Source: JAOUEA01 sp963762075 (GTDB taxonomy: Bacteria > Actinomycetota > UBA4738 > HRBIN12). Taken from it: a DNA stretch of 64,000 nt. The stretch is taken from assembly GCA_963762075.1 (NCBI GenBank), contig CAVXJC010000008.1:286087-350086 (forward strand). The letters are read 5' to 3'. Within the stretch, counting starts at the first letter, position 1. Every line of letters begins with the position of its first letter. The notes beneath the pieces are model-generated. The model searched no databases and had not been told where the DNA came from. It saw only the letters and a list, made by a program, of their open reading frames with translations. A program made the position numbers and the translations under genes. Below are positions 26,627 through 35,198 of the stretch, in pieces.

Positions 26627-28592
26627 GTGCCGGTCGACCCCGCGACATCGGACCTCACGCATGCGGCTCGCGACGCCCTGGAACGCCACGCGTGGGACGA
26701 ATCGTTCGAGCTCTTCACGCGTGCCGATCGGCTCGGGGGACCTCTCGGGCCCCGATCTCGAATCCTTGGCGGAAACTGCCTGGTTCACGGCGCACGCCGA
26801 CATCGGCACCGATGCGAAGGAGCGGGCGTTCAAGGTCTACCTCGCCGACGGCGACAAGATCCGAGCCGCCTTTCTCGCCCTCGACCTCACGCAGTGGTAC
26901 GCATATCGTGGGAAGCCATCGATCGCCTCGGCGTGGGTGCGCCGTGGTGAGCGGCTCCTCGAGGGCGAGCCGGAGAGCTACGCGCACGGCTACTTCGCGT
27001 TGTGCCGGAGCGACGGCGCGAGGGAGGCCGGCGATGTCGACACCGCGATCGAACTGGCCGAGCAAGCCGTCCAGATCGGCGAAAGGGTCGGCGACGCCGA
27101 CCTGCAGGCGAACGCGCTGACCGCCCTCGGGTCCCTGCGGATCGCCATCGGTGAGACGTCCGACGGCTTCGCGCTCATGGAAGAAGCGACGATCGCCGCC
27201 GTGAACGGCGAGCTCTCCCCCTGGGTCACCGGCGTCACGTACTGCACCATGATCTCCGCCTGCCGGGACCTCACCGACTATCGCCGCGCCAGCGAGTGGA
27301 CCGAGGCGACGGAACGATGGTGCGAGCGACAATCGGTGTCCGGATTTCCCGGGGTCTGCCGCGTGCATCGGGCCGAGATCGTCGCGCTGAGCGGCGCCTG
27401 GGAGCGCGCCGAACGAGAGCTCCTCCGCGCGACCGACGAGCTCGCCCTGTTCGATGCGACCCCCCCGATGGCCGACGGGTTCTACGCGATCGGGGAGATC
27501 AGGCTGCGCATGGGCGACCTGCAGGGCGCCGAGGAAGCTGTCCGAGAAGCGCACGCCCTCGGCCGATCGCCGGAGCCGGTGATGTCGCTGATCCGACTGG
27601 CCGATGGCAAGGACCGGGCGGCCCTCGTATCGATCAACTCGGCGGTGGAGCAGCAGACGTGGGACCAGTGGACCAGGGCGCGACTGCTTCCGGCTCAGAT
27701 ACAGATCGCGGTCGCGGCTGGCGATCTCGCGCTTGCGCGGTCGGCGGCCGAGGAGTTGGAGCGGCTCGTGCAGACCTATGAGTCGCCGGCGCTGCATGCC
27801 AACAAGCACGAAGCGTTCGGACGCGTGCTCCTCGCCGAGGGCGAACATGCCATGGCCGCCCAGGAACTGCGGACCGCGATCCGTGATTGGCGGGAGGTGG
27901 CGGCCCCATACGAGGTCGCGAGGGTGCGGGCCCTGCTCTCTTCCGCGCTGCGAGCGATGCGCGACGAAGAGGCGGCCGACCTTGAGCTCGGCGTTGCCCG
28001 CGACGAGTTCGTCCGATTGGGTGCCCGGCTCGAGGCGGAGAACGCCGAGCGGGCGATACAGACGGCCGCCGAGCGACGAGCCGACCCCACACAGATCCGG
28101 AGGACCTTCCTGTTCACCGACATCGTCGGATCGACGAACCTGGCCGAGCTCCTGGGTGACGCGTCGTGGGAGCGCCTGCTTCGATGGCACGACGATGCCC
28201 TGCGGACCCTGTTCGCAAGGAGCGGCGGCGAGGTCGTGAGCTCCACCGGCGACGGCTTCTTCGTGGCGTTCGACTCCGCCCAGCGGGGGATCGATTGCGC
28301 GATCGCGATCCAGCAGGCCCTCGTGGAGCACCGCCGGACCACCGGGTTCGCACCCTCGGTGCGGATCGGTGTCCACGCCGCCGACGCCAACCGCCGAGGC
28401 GACGATTACAGCGGCATGGGCGTGCACGTGGCAGCGAGGGTGGCAGCGCTGGGCGGAGAAGGGGAGATCGTCGTCACCGCCGACACGCTGGAAGAGGCCG
28501 ATGGCGTGGACACATCGGAACCTCGTGAGATCTCACTGAAGGGCGTCACCGAACCGGTGAGGGTTGCCTCGGTGATCTGGGACTCCGACTAG
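26627..28592 (+). CDS. TPR protein with C-terminal class III cyclase domain, frameshifted
   Basis: GTG 26627 (AAGGAG upstream) begins a frame whose N-terminus, HAARDALERHAWDESFELFT, is typical of this family. It runs out of frame at 26735-26739, a run of five G. Removing one G joins it to the frame that runs to 28592 (GDLSGPDLESLAE onward). The body is TPR-like helices (about 100-480), followed by a class III cyclase: RTFLFTDIVGSTN, STGDGFFVAFD, RIGVHAADANRRGDDYSG and HVAARVAAL. These are close to canonical metal and base-binding motifs, so the cyclase may be active if the reading frame is restored. Sequencing error or recent mutation are equally possible. Confidence 0.8.
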
Positions 28593-28626
28593 ATCCATCG
28601 ACACACCGTTCGAGGGAAGGAGCGAC

Positions 28627-28785
28627 ATGCGAGAAGACCACGACGAGCCGCACGCCGACGAGGCAGACGCACCGGATGACGACGGTCAGGGCGACAACGA
28701 GAAGGCTCCTCGATCGGCGAAGACCCGCCCCGGGTCGAACGTGCCCAACGCTGCGGGCGATGGAGACGACTCGACCCACGAATAG
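28627..28785 (+). CDS. Small acidic disordered protein, 52 aa
   Basis: A 53-codon frame with a strong GAAGGAG six bases before ATG 28627. Composition is Asp, Glu, Gly and His-rich, with a basic patch (RSAKTRPGSN) and no hydrophobic core. It starts 34 bp after the cyclase gene and ends one base before the convergent gene at 28787. Function unknown. Confidence 0.6.
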   Translation: MREDHDEPHADEADAPDDDGQGDNEKAPRSAKTRPGSNVPNAAGDGDDSTHE

Positions 28786-28786
28786 G

Positions 28787-29266
28787 CTAGGCGCCAACGG
28801 CCTCGCGCAGCTTCGAGAGCATCGCCGACTCGCCGGCACTCACCTGCTCAGCTCCGAAGCCCATGAACCCGCCTTCCTTTGCCGCGTCTGCAGCCGCCTG
28901 CGCGACGGCCACCATCCACCGTCCGAATCCATCTGCCTCTTCGGGAGATGCCTTGGCGCGAACGACGCCGGCCACCTCTCGGAGCTCGCCGAGCACCTGC
29001 TCGCCCGCGAGCGCCGCGTTCTCGATCTTGAACCCCTCGAGCGGCTTCTGCTTCTGCTGGGCGGACGCCATGATGTCCTGCGACAACGCGATCGAGAGCT
29101 CATCCTGCCCCGATGGGGTGGAGGCAGCCCTCAGCGTCGCGATCGACTCCTTCGCCACCTCGATCGGGCCACCGGGATCGGCGATCGAGATCGCCATGCC
29201 CGCCACGAACGGCGCGCGACGCATCCTGGTCCACTCCTCGTCGGTGAATCCGTCCCTGGACGTCAT
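28787..29266 (-). CDS. Conserved hypothetical protein, 159 aa
   Basis: Soluble, mostly helical protein with TDEEWTRMRRAPFVAGMAIS and ADPGGPIEVAKES near the N-terminus and a Gly-rich C-terminus. No signal or membrane segment. Its start overlaps the DUF3618-like stop by ATGA, so it is the last gene of a three-gene operon with a holin-like protein. Not assigned to a function. Confidence 0.7.
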   Translation of the reverse strand: MTSRDGFTDEEWTRMRRAPFVAGMAISIADPGGPIEVAKESIATLRAASTPSGQDELSIALSQDIMASAQQKQKPLEGFKIENAALAGEQVLGELREVAGVVRAKASPEEADGFGRWMVAVAQAAADAAKEGGFMGFGAEQVSAGESAMLSKLREAVGA

Positions 29267-29508
29267 ACCTCTCCCTCCACTTCTTCTTCCGGCCTCTCAG
29301 CAGCGTTCCGCGAGGGCATGCGCTGCCGGACTCGCGCGGCCACGCTCGATGACGTGGCGCTCACCTTGTCTTTGAATCGGGACCCGACATCGGCCTTGTA
29401 TTCGAGGGCGTCGATGGTCTCGGCGATGCGGAGGCGAAGGATCTCGATCTCGCGCCTGATCTCGGTTACTCGGAGGTCTTCAGCTGTTCCGTCGTGTTGC
29501 GGATCCAT
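29263..29508 (-). CDS. DUF3618-like small helical protein
   Basis: 81 residues from ATG 29508 (GGAGGACATCGC upstream). The core VTEIRREIEILRLRIAETID and LEYKADVGSRFKDKV matches the DUF3618 pattern found with phage-holin-like proteins in actinobacteria. Its start lies inside the end of the upstream holin-like gene (43-bp overlap). Probably works with that membrane protein. Confidence 0.75.
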   Translation of the reverse strand: MDPQHDGTAEDLRVTEIRREIEILRLRIAETIDALEYKADVGSRFKDKVSATSSSVAARVRQRMPSRNAAERPEEEVEGEV

Positions 29509-29897
29509 GCGATGTCCTCCTGGACAGCGTCCAATGATCGCCTCGGCGCGAGGGGGGTTGCCGCCCGGATCATCGCGCGGCCCGCCAGGATGAGCGCTGC
29601 GGCTACGACGAACAGCACCACACCCACGATCAGCGCGGCGGCCCACGCCGGGAGCACGATCGCGAGCGCCAGCACAGCGGCTGCGATCAGCGTCGCCAGA
29701 GCGAACCATGCGATCGCCGCGGCGGCCGCGACCAGCCCGGCTGCGACCCCCACCTTCGACGCCTTGTGTGTGAACTCGAGCCGAGCGAGCTCCGCCTCAC
29801 GACGAGCGAGCGAGGCCAGATCGGCTGCGAGCGAGCGAACGAGCTCCGACACGGGAGCGTTGCGCCGATCCCCGTTTACGGTCTGCGAAGTAGCCAC
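29466..29897 (-). CDS. Phage-holin-family (DUF1469-like) membrane protein
   Basis: 143 residues from GTG 29897, preceded by GGGGGG. An amphipathic N-terminus (LVRSLAADLASLARREAELA) precedes two to three transmembrane helices. This is the Phage_holin_3_6/DUF1469 plan: a chromosomal family paired with DUF3618 in actinobacteria, not evidence of a prophage. First gene of the three-gene minus-strand operon. Confidence 0.78.
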   Translation of the reverse strand: MATSQTVNGDRRNAPVSELVRSLAADLASLARREAELARLEFTHKASKVGVAAGLVAAAAAIAWFALATLIAAAVLALAIVLPAWAAALIVGVVLFVVAAALILAGRAMIRAATPLAPRRSLDAVQEDIAWIRNTTEQLKTSE

Positions 29898-29958
29898 ACG
29901 TCCCCCCAACTCTGAGCTCCTCTGGTCTTCCCCAAGAACTGCTACCCGCGCTGGGACA

Positions 29959-30186
29959 TCACTTCTTCTTACGACTCGCTGCCTTCCCACCCTTGCGGCC
30001 GGCGGCCTTCTTCTGGGCGGTCGTGCCGCCCTGCTTGGCGCTGCCACCTTTGCCGGATCTCTGTCCACCGTGCTTGGACGCATCGGGGGAGTTGGCGATC
30101 TTCGCCGCCCGTTCCTTCGACATGCCCTTGTCCTTGAGGGCTTCGTACTGCTTCTCGTTCTTGACGGTGGCTCGCGTGCCCGGCAT
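29959..30186 (-). CDS. DUF7218-like small basic protein, 75 aa
   Basis: Sequence KQYEALKDKGMSKERAAKIA, then GGTTAQKKAAGRKGGKAASR, ending in KKK. The first half is a short helical pair; the second is Lys/Gly-rich and probably disordered, resembling nucleic-acid-binding tails. Similar 70-80 aa proteins are common in actinobacteria. Starts at ATG 30186 behind a GAAGGAG tract. Function not established. Confidence 0.75.
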   Translation of the reverse strand: MPGTRATVKNEKQYEALKDKGMSKERAAKIANSPDASKHGGQRSGKGGSAKQGGTTAQKKAAGRKGGKAASRKKK

Positions 30187-30274
30187 CGGATCTCCTTCGG
30201 ATCGTTGAGGTTCGCCTACCCCGGTGGGTCATCGGTCACACTACGGCAGCGCGGGACGGTGCATCCACGAGAGC

Positions 30275-31945
30275 TCATGGTGAGATGAGCTGGCCGGCCG
30301 AGTGGATCCGAAGCCAGCGGTAACCGTAACCCTCGAGCTTGACCTCCAGCTCCGGGGCGTCGACGTCATTCATCGCGCCGTCGCGATCGAACAGGTCGAG
30401 CAACCGTGGGTCTTCGGGCAGATCCGTTCCGAGCTGCACGCGCGCCACGCACGGGTCGCCGCCCAGGTTGTGCACCGCGACGAACGTGCGGCCCTCCCAG
30501 TCGCAACGGTGGCCGAGGACCGCCGGCGGATCCGTCTCGAGCACCCGCCACGTGCCCCACCCGATCTCGGGCGTTTCGCGACGGCGGCGGATCATCCGTT
30601 CCATCCAATTGAGCAGCGAGTCCGGGTCGCGCCGCTGCTCCGCAACGTTCACGGCCATCGGGCCGAACCGCCCCTCGGTCACCGGGCGAGCCAGGCGCGA
30701 GGGCGCAGCGTTGGAGAACCCGCCGTTCTTGCCGTCCATCCACTGCATCGGAGAGCGCACGCTCAGACGTCCTTCGATCTCCAGGTTCTCCCCCATGCCG
30801 ATCTCCTCGCCGTAGAACAGCACGGGGGTTCCTGGCAGGCTGAACAACAGGCTGTAGACCATGCGGATCCGCTGCGGATCGCCGTCGAGCATCGGCGGCA
30901 GGCGCCGTCGGATCCCGCGGCCGAAGAGCTGCATGTCCTCCTGCGGACCGAACGCCTCGAACACCTCTTGGCGTTCGTGATCGCTCAGCTGGTCGAGGAT
31001 GAGCTCGTCGTGGTTTCGGACGAAGTTCGCGTACTGCGCGTCTTCGATCTGCTCCGACTTCTCGATCGCGGCGGCGAGCGGGCCCGCGTGCCCACGCGCG
31101 AGCGACAGGTACATCGCCTCCATGACGGGGAAGTTGAACAACAGCTGCACCTCGTCACCCTGGTCTCCGAAGAAATCGCGGAGACCTTTCGCCGGCAGGT
31201 TCACCTCGCCGAGCAGCAGTGCGTCGCCCTTGCGGCGTATGACGAACGAACGGAAGTCCTCGAGGAAGTCGTGCGGATCGAGGCCGACGTCGCCCGGGAT
31301 GGCGCCGCCTTCCAGCAGGAAGGGAACCGCGTCGACGCGGAATCCGTCGACCCCGAGCTCGAGCCAGAACCCCGCGATCTTCGCGATCTCATCGCGCACG
31401 GCCGGGTTGGAGATGTTGAGCTCGGGCTGGTGGGAGTAGAAATGATGCAAGTACCACTGGCCGGCCTTCTCGTCCCACGCCCAGATGCTCTCCTCGGCGT
31501 CGGGGAACACCACGTCGGCCTTCTTCTGCGGAGGCGGTTCGTCCACCCAGACGTAGAAGTCCCGGAAGGGCGAGTTCTTCGATGCACGGGCCTTTCGGAA
31601 CCAAGGGTGCTGATCCGAGGTGTGGTTGACGACGAGATCGATGATCACCCGCATGCCGCGATCCTTCGCGGTTCGGATCATCGCGGCGAACTCACCGAGG
31701 GTGCCGAGGCGATCGTCGACCGAGTAGTAGTCGGTGATGTCGTATCCGTCGTCGCGATTGGGCGACGGATAGAACGGCATCAACCACAAGCAGCTCACGC
31801 CGATACCGGCGAGGTAGTCGATGCGCTCGCTGAGCCCGGTCAGATCTCCCATCCCGTCGTCGTTCCAGTCGAGGAAGGTCTCGACGTCGAGGCAGTAGAT
31901 GACGGCGTTCTTCCACCACAGGTCGCTCGTACGAGCGTTCGTCAT
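30275..31945 (-). CDS. GH13 alpha-glucan/trehalose-type enzyme (TreS-like)
   Basis: 556 residues. GH13 barrel signatures: YPSPNRDDGYDITDYY, VIIDLVVNHTSDQHPWF, nucleophile Asp in GFRVDAVPFL, acid/base Glu in LLGEVNLP and the third acid in NHDELIL. The opening LWWKNAVIYCLDVETFLDWN is of the TreS/GH13_16 type, which interconverts maltose and trehalose, but the exact reaction is not fixed by sequence alone. The start ATG 31945 overlaps the stop of the LLM oxidoreductase by ATGA, so the two are translationally coupled. Confidence 0.88.
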   Translation of the reverse strand: MTNARTSDLWWKNAVIYCLDVETFLDWNDDGMGDLTGLSERIDYLAGIGVSCLWLMPFYPSPNRDDGYDITDYYSVDDRLGTLGEFAAMIRTAKDRGMRVIIDLVVNHTSDQHPWFRKARASKNSPFRDFYVWVDEPPPQKKADVVFPDAEESIWAWDEKAGQWYLHHFYSHQPELNISNPAVRDEIAKIAGFWLELGVDGFRVDAVPFLLEGGAIPGDVGLDPHDFLEDFRSFVIRRKGDALLLGEVNLPAKGLRDFFGDQGDEVQLLFNFPVMEAMYLSLARGHAGPLAAAIEKSEQIEDAQYANFVRNHDELILDQLSDHERQEVFEAFGPQEDMQLFGRGIRRRLPPMLDGDPQRIRMVYSLLFSLPGTPVLFYGEEIGMGENLEIEGRLSVRSPMQWMDGKNGGFSNAAPSRLARPVTEGRFGPMAVNVAEQRRDPDSLLNWMERMIRRRRETPEIGWGTWRVLETDPPAVLGHRCDWEGRTFVAVHNLGGDPCVARVQLGTDLPEDPRLLDLFDRDGAMNDVDAPELEVKLEGYGYRWLRIHSAGQLISP

Positions 31946-32904
31946 CGGGTGACCTCCGGCAGCACACGCTCGCCGAAGACCTCGATGAACCGGTGCTGCT
32001 CCGACCCGACATGGTGCAGGAACAGCGTGTCGACGCCGAGACCGGCGATGCGATCGAGCCACATCGCGTGACGGGCCACGTCGGCGGAGACCATGACCGC
32101 CGTGCACACATCTTCGGGGCGCACGTGGCGTGCTGCCTCGTCGAACTGCTCGGGCCGTTCGAGCTCCCACATCAGCTCCCCCGCGAACACGTTCGTCCTC
32201 CATTGCTCGTGCGCGATCGCCACGGCGGCCGCCTCGTCGTCGGCCCACGAGAGGTGGACCTGTACGTGTACCGGCTTGCCTTCACCTCCACCTTCCCTGA
32301 AGGCGTCGATCACCCGCTGCAGGACCGGCTCGGGTTGGTTGACCGTGATCATGCCGTCGGCCCATGCCCCCACCGTTCGAGCGGTCGCCTCGGAGACAGC
32401 CGCGCCGAACAGCTGCGGGAGCGCATCGGGAAGGCTCCACAGCCTCGCCCGGTGAACGCTGATGAGGCCGTCGTGTGAGACTTCGTCACCGCGCAGGAGT
32501 GCCCGCATGACGTCGACGCACTCGAGGAGTCGCGCGTCGCGATCGGACTTCTTCGGCCAGCGACCACCCGTGATGTGTTCGTTGAGGGCTTCTCCCGACC
32601 CGAGGGCGGCCCAGAAACGCCCCGGGAACATCTGGCCGAGCGTGGCGATCGCTTGCGCGGAGACGGCGGGATGGTAGCGCTGCCCCGGCGCGGTCACGAC
32701 ACCCACCGAGAGATCGGTCGCCTGCAGGGCCGCGCCCAGCCAGGTCCATGCATGACCCGACTGGCCCTGGCGCTCGCCCCACGGCGCGAAGTGGTCCGAG
32801 CACATGGCGGCCTCGAACCCGGCGGCCTCAGCCGCGACCACGGCGTCGCGCAACTCACCCGGAGGCACCTGCTCATGGGACGCGTGATAGCCGACGCGCA
32901 CCAT
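31942..32904 (-). CDS. LLM-class flavin-dependent oxidoreductase (TIGR03885-like, non-F420)
   Basis: 320 residues from ATG 32904. A luciferase-like TIM barrel opening VRVGYHASHEQVPPGEL, with AMCSDHFAPWGERQGQSGHA and VVTAPGQRYHPAVSAQAIA. This is the group within the LLM family called probable non-F420 flavinoid oxidoreductases. It is fused by overlap to the GH13 gene, a pairing seen elsewhere. The electron donor and substrate are not known. Confidence 0.85.
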   Translation of the reverse strand: MVRVGYHASHEQVPPGELRDAVVAAEAAGFEAAMCSDHFAPWGERQGQSGHAWTWLGAALQATDLSVGVVTAPGQRYHPAVSAQAIATLGQMFPGRFWAALGSGEALNEHITGGRWPKKSDRDARLLECVDVMRALLRGDEVSHDGLISVHRARLWSLPDALPQLFGAAVSEATARTVGAWADGMITVNQPEPVLQRVIDAFREGGGEGKPVHVQVHLSWADDEAAAVAIAHEQWRTNVFAGELMWELERPEQFDEAARHVRPEDVCTAVMVSADVARHAMWLDRIAGLGVDTLFLHHVGSEQHRFIEVFGERVLPEVTR

Positions 32905-33042
32905 CAGCACCACTCACGGGATCGGCAGGTCGGACGAGCATCCATCGTTGCGATGCCTCCTACCCAGAGCGTCCGAGGGCCAACCGGACCGATGCACGAG
33001 GGCCGGTCGAACTGCTCGTGAAGAACCCAGACGAAAGGCAGA

Positions 33043-33076
33043 AGGCCGCCCTTCCCCTTCCCCGGGTGGGCGGCCT
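33043..33076 (-). terminator. GC-rich hairpin in the 32905-33305 intergenic region
   Basis: A perfect 9-bp inverted repeat: AGGCCGCCC (33043-33051) and GGGCGGCCT (33068-33076) with a 16-base loop. On the minus strand it is followed by a modest T-rich stretch, so it could terminate a minus-strand transcript. The remaining 400 bp between the LLM gene and the metallothionein-like gene holds only a short minus-strand frame (about 42 aa, ending 33078) that I do not call. Confidence 0.45.
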
Positions 33077-33305
33077 CCTACGTTCCCCTGCCGATCTCGA
33101 ACCACCACTCGGATGGCATGCCTGTTGGCATCAGGACCGGTGTCAGGGGTGTCTCGGATCGGGCAGGTGGTACCCAGGTCGTCGCGATCCATGCGCAGAA
33201 GCCCGACATCCGGCCTTTGAGCACGGTTCCATCGCCGTCTCCGCGGGGTAAGGAGAACTGGAGCCGGCCAAGGACCGGCGCGACGGAACGGAAGGAGCGT
33301 GGACC

Positions 33306-33503
33306 ATGGATTGCGGACACGAAGGATGCCGCTGTCAGGTCGAGGAGGCTGCCGAGTTCTGCAGCGATCACTGTCGCGAGCACAGCGCAGACCCCGGGCA
33401 CGGCTCGCACGCGTGCGAGTGCGGTCACCCCGACTGCACGATGGGTGCGACCGAAGGCGGCGAAGCGCGCACGGTGCGGGATCTGCAGGAAGCCTTCGAG
33501 TAG
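33306..33503 (+). CDS. Metallothionein-like Cys-rich protein, 65 aa
   Basis: Eight Cys and several His in 65 residues: CGHEGCRC, then FCSDHCREH, then ACECGHPDC. This resembles prokaryotic metallothioneins that bind zinc, copper or cadmium, though spacing is not identical to SmtA. ATG 33306 follows GAAGGAGCGTGGACC. Acidic C-terminus. Cytoplasmic metal buffering or detoxification is likely. Confidence 0.78.
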   Translation: MDCGHEGCRCQVEEAAEFCSDHCREHSADPGHGSHACECGHPDCTMGATEGGEARTVRDLQEAFE

Positions 33504-33514
33504 GCGATCTCCGA

Positions 33515-33973
33515 GTGGACCAGTTCGTCGATGAGGTCACGAGAGGGAACGTCTCGCAGGTCAAGACGGTGCTCGCGTCGGTGGTGCTCGCCCTCGCCGG
33601 ATATCAGGTGCTTCTGATGGCTGTCGGTTACGGCAAGATCCGGGTCCCGTTCCTCAAACCCAAGGCGGCATCGCTCACTCATCGTGCCGTGGGAGATGCC
33701 GCGGTGGCCGTCGGGATCTTCGTGGCCTTCCTCTGCTACTCCTACTTCGGCGTCGGGGATGGCATCGAGCACGCACGCGGCGAGGAAACCGTCCGCGCGA
33801 CGATCCACGTTGTCGCGGGGTCGCTGTTCGTCGTCGCCGTCGTGGCGAAGGTGATCGTCGTGCGTCGGTACCGTCGGCTCGATCGGTTGCTGCCCGCGAT
33901 CGGGCTCACCCTGTTCGCGTTGTTCTCGATCGCGTGGTTGACCTCCGCCGGCAACTATCTCTGGGCGAGGTGA
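33515..33973 (+). CDS. Four-helix membrane protein (DUF6529-like)
   Basis: 152 residues from GTG 33515, 11 bases after the metallothionein-like stop. Four predicted helices with buried His in LTHRAVGDAAVAVG and ATIHVVAGSLFVVA, and a basic loop VVRRYRRLDR. The His-bearing helices resemble small cytochrome b561 or ferric-reductase-type proteins, and the layout matches DUF6529-like proteins. Heme binding is inferred. Followed after four bases by another small membrane protein. Confidence 0.65.
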   Translation: MDQFVDEVTRGNVSQVKTVLASVVLALAGYQVLLMAVGYGKIRVPFLKPKAASLTHRAVGDAAVAVGIFVAFLCYSYFGVGDGIEHARGEETVRATIHVVAGSLFVVAVVAKVIVVRRYRRLDRLLPAIGLTLFALFSIAWLTSAGNYLWAR

Positions 33974-33977
33974 ATCG

Positions 33978-34157
33978 ATGCCTGGTCCCGTGTCGTATCG
34001 AGCACAGCTGATCGGGTCACTCATCGTCGCGGTCCTGATCGTGATACTCACCGTCGCTGCCGTGACAGCGGCGATCGGTCCGGGCCTCGACTCGACCGAG
34101 CTGCGCGAGCGTCAGGAGCTGCAGGAGGAACGGTCTGAGAACAGGGCGCCCGACTGA
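33978..34157 (+). CDS. Small single-pass membrane protein, 59 aa
   Basis: A 60-codon frame starting at ATG 33978 behind GCGAGGTGA, four bases after the previous stop. One transmembrane helix (LIGSLIVAVLIVILTVAAVT) and a charged helical tail (LRERQELQEERSENR). Likely co-transcribed with the two preceding genes; may be a subunit of the four-helix protein. Confidence 0.65.
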   Translation: MPGPVSYRAQLIGSLIVAVLIVILTVAAVTAAIGPGLDSTELRERQELQEERSENRAPD

Positions 34158-34214
34158 TCCAGGGTGCTTCCTCAGGCCTTCGCTCAGGAAGCTCGGGGTA
34201 GGCCGGAATCCGAG

Positions 34215-34309
34215 CAGTGCTCTTGCTGTAGTTCAGCTTGCTCTATTGGGAGCAGCCGGGCGGATAGTACGTTCCTGACCACGTGACCTATCCCTTTCCT
34301 GGCTGAACT
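34215..34309 (+). promoter_or_regulatory. Structured leader upstream of the DivIVA-like gene
   Basis: An outer 8-bp perfect inverted repeat, AGTTCAGC (34230-34237) and GCTGAACT (34302-34309), encloses TGCTC-tattgg-GAGCA. A third GAGC-AGT-GCTC hairpin lies just upstream. Together they could fold into a 5' leader before the ribosome binding site at about 34313. No known riboswitch class is recognised. An AT-richer stretch around 34262-34270 could be a -10. Confidence 0.35.
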
Positions 34310-34325
34310 CATAAGGAGCAGTCCG

Positions 34326-35198
34326 ATGGACACGACCAAGAACGGCCTAGACCTATGGTCAGACAGCCTCCGTACGGCATCCTCGGCAGTGTTCGAGACG
34401 GCCAGACCGGAGTTCAAGACGACGAGGCACGGGTACGACCAGGCGCAAGTCATCGACTACGTCGGTCGGGTGAACGGGCGCTTGCAAGAGGTCGAGGCGG
34501 AGGTACGCAGGCTGCGGTCCGTCGCCGATCAGTCGAGTCGGGAGCTCGAGGTAGTCCTTCAAGAGCGGGATGCTGCCCTTCAGGAACGAGACGCAGCCCT
34601 CCAAGAGCGGCCTGCGGCGAGCGAGGATACGTATGAGCAGGTGTCGAGCCGCGTGATGGAACTCATGGTGGCTCTGAATCGAGACGTGGAGAAGCTTCGA
34701 GGGGAAGCGCAAGGAGAAGCGGAACACATCTTGGCTCGCGCCCGGAGCAAGGCTTCTCGAATCCGGAGCGAAGCCAAAGAGATACGCACGGCTGCCGACC
34801 TGGCGGCGGCGCAGGCCCGCGAGGAGGCAGATCGGGCTGTGGCTGATCTGACGGCGCAGCGCGAATCCATGGTCGACGGTCTTCGGCTCTCCTTCGCCCG
34901 GTCTCTCGAAACGATCGGCAGCTTGGCTTCATCGATCGGGGACGAGGACTGGGCCAAGCGGAGTGACAATGCGGAGACCTCCTTCACGCACGATGATCAA
35001 GCGGCTCCAATCGTGGAGCTCTCATTCGACCAGTCCATCGAAACGATCACGGACCTGGTGTCATCGATCGAGGACGAGACGGAGGGCGGGCGCGGAGACA
35101 GCTCGGAAACCGAGGCAGAGAGCTCCACGTCCTCACAAGATGACCAAGCAGCCACCTTTGTCGTGCTTCCCGAGATCGTGCCTGACCGTTCTGCTTAG
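34326..35198 (+). CDS. DivIVA-domain coiled-coil protein
   Basis: 290 residues. The segment EFKTTRHGYDQAQVIDYVG followed by RVNGRLQEVEAEVRRLR is a DivIVA-type N-terminal module. After it come heptad repeats (LQERDAA three times) and an ATP-synthase-B-like helical stretch. The C-terminal half contains two related motifs, SFARSLETIGSLASSIGDED and SFDQSIETITDLVSSIEDET, separated by a Ser/Asp-rich spacer. Likely a membrane-associated scaffold for cell-wall growth or division. RBS AAGGAG at 34313. The stop overlaps that of the convergent gene. Confidence 0.8.
   Translation: MDTTKNGLDLWSDSLRTASSAVFETARPEFKTTRHGYDQAQVIDYVGRVNGRLQEVEAEVRRLRSVADQSSRELEVVLQERDAALQERDAALQERPAASEDTYEQVSSRVMELMVALNRDVEKLRGEAQGEAEHILARARSKASRIRSEAKEIRTAADLAAAQAREEADRAVADLTAQRESMVDGLRLSFARSLETIGSLASSIGDEDWAKRSDNAETSFTHDDQAAPIVELSFDQSIETITDLVSSIEDETEGGRGDSSETEAESSTSSQDDQAATFVVLPEIVPDRSA

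Noticed and set aside
29466..29897. Phage-holin-family protein as a sign of a prophage
   Set aside because: No integrase, capsid or terminase gene is nearby, and the DUF1469/DUF3618 pair is a normal chromosomal set in actinobacteria.
33200..33305. Possible riboswitch before the metallothionein-like gene
   Set aside because: There is a short GCCGG/CCGGC hairpin and G-rich sequence, but it fits no class I can recognise by eye.
33078..33428. Minus-strand frame in the metallothionein-upstream region ending before a hairpin
   Set aside because: The last 42 codons have a weak ribosome binding site and a terminator-like hairpin, but no homology or composition support, so not called.
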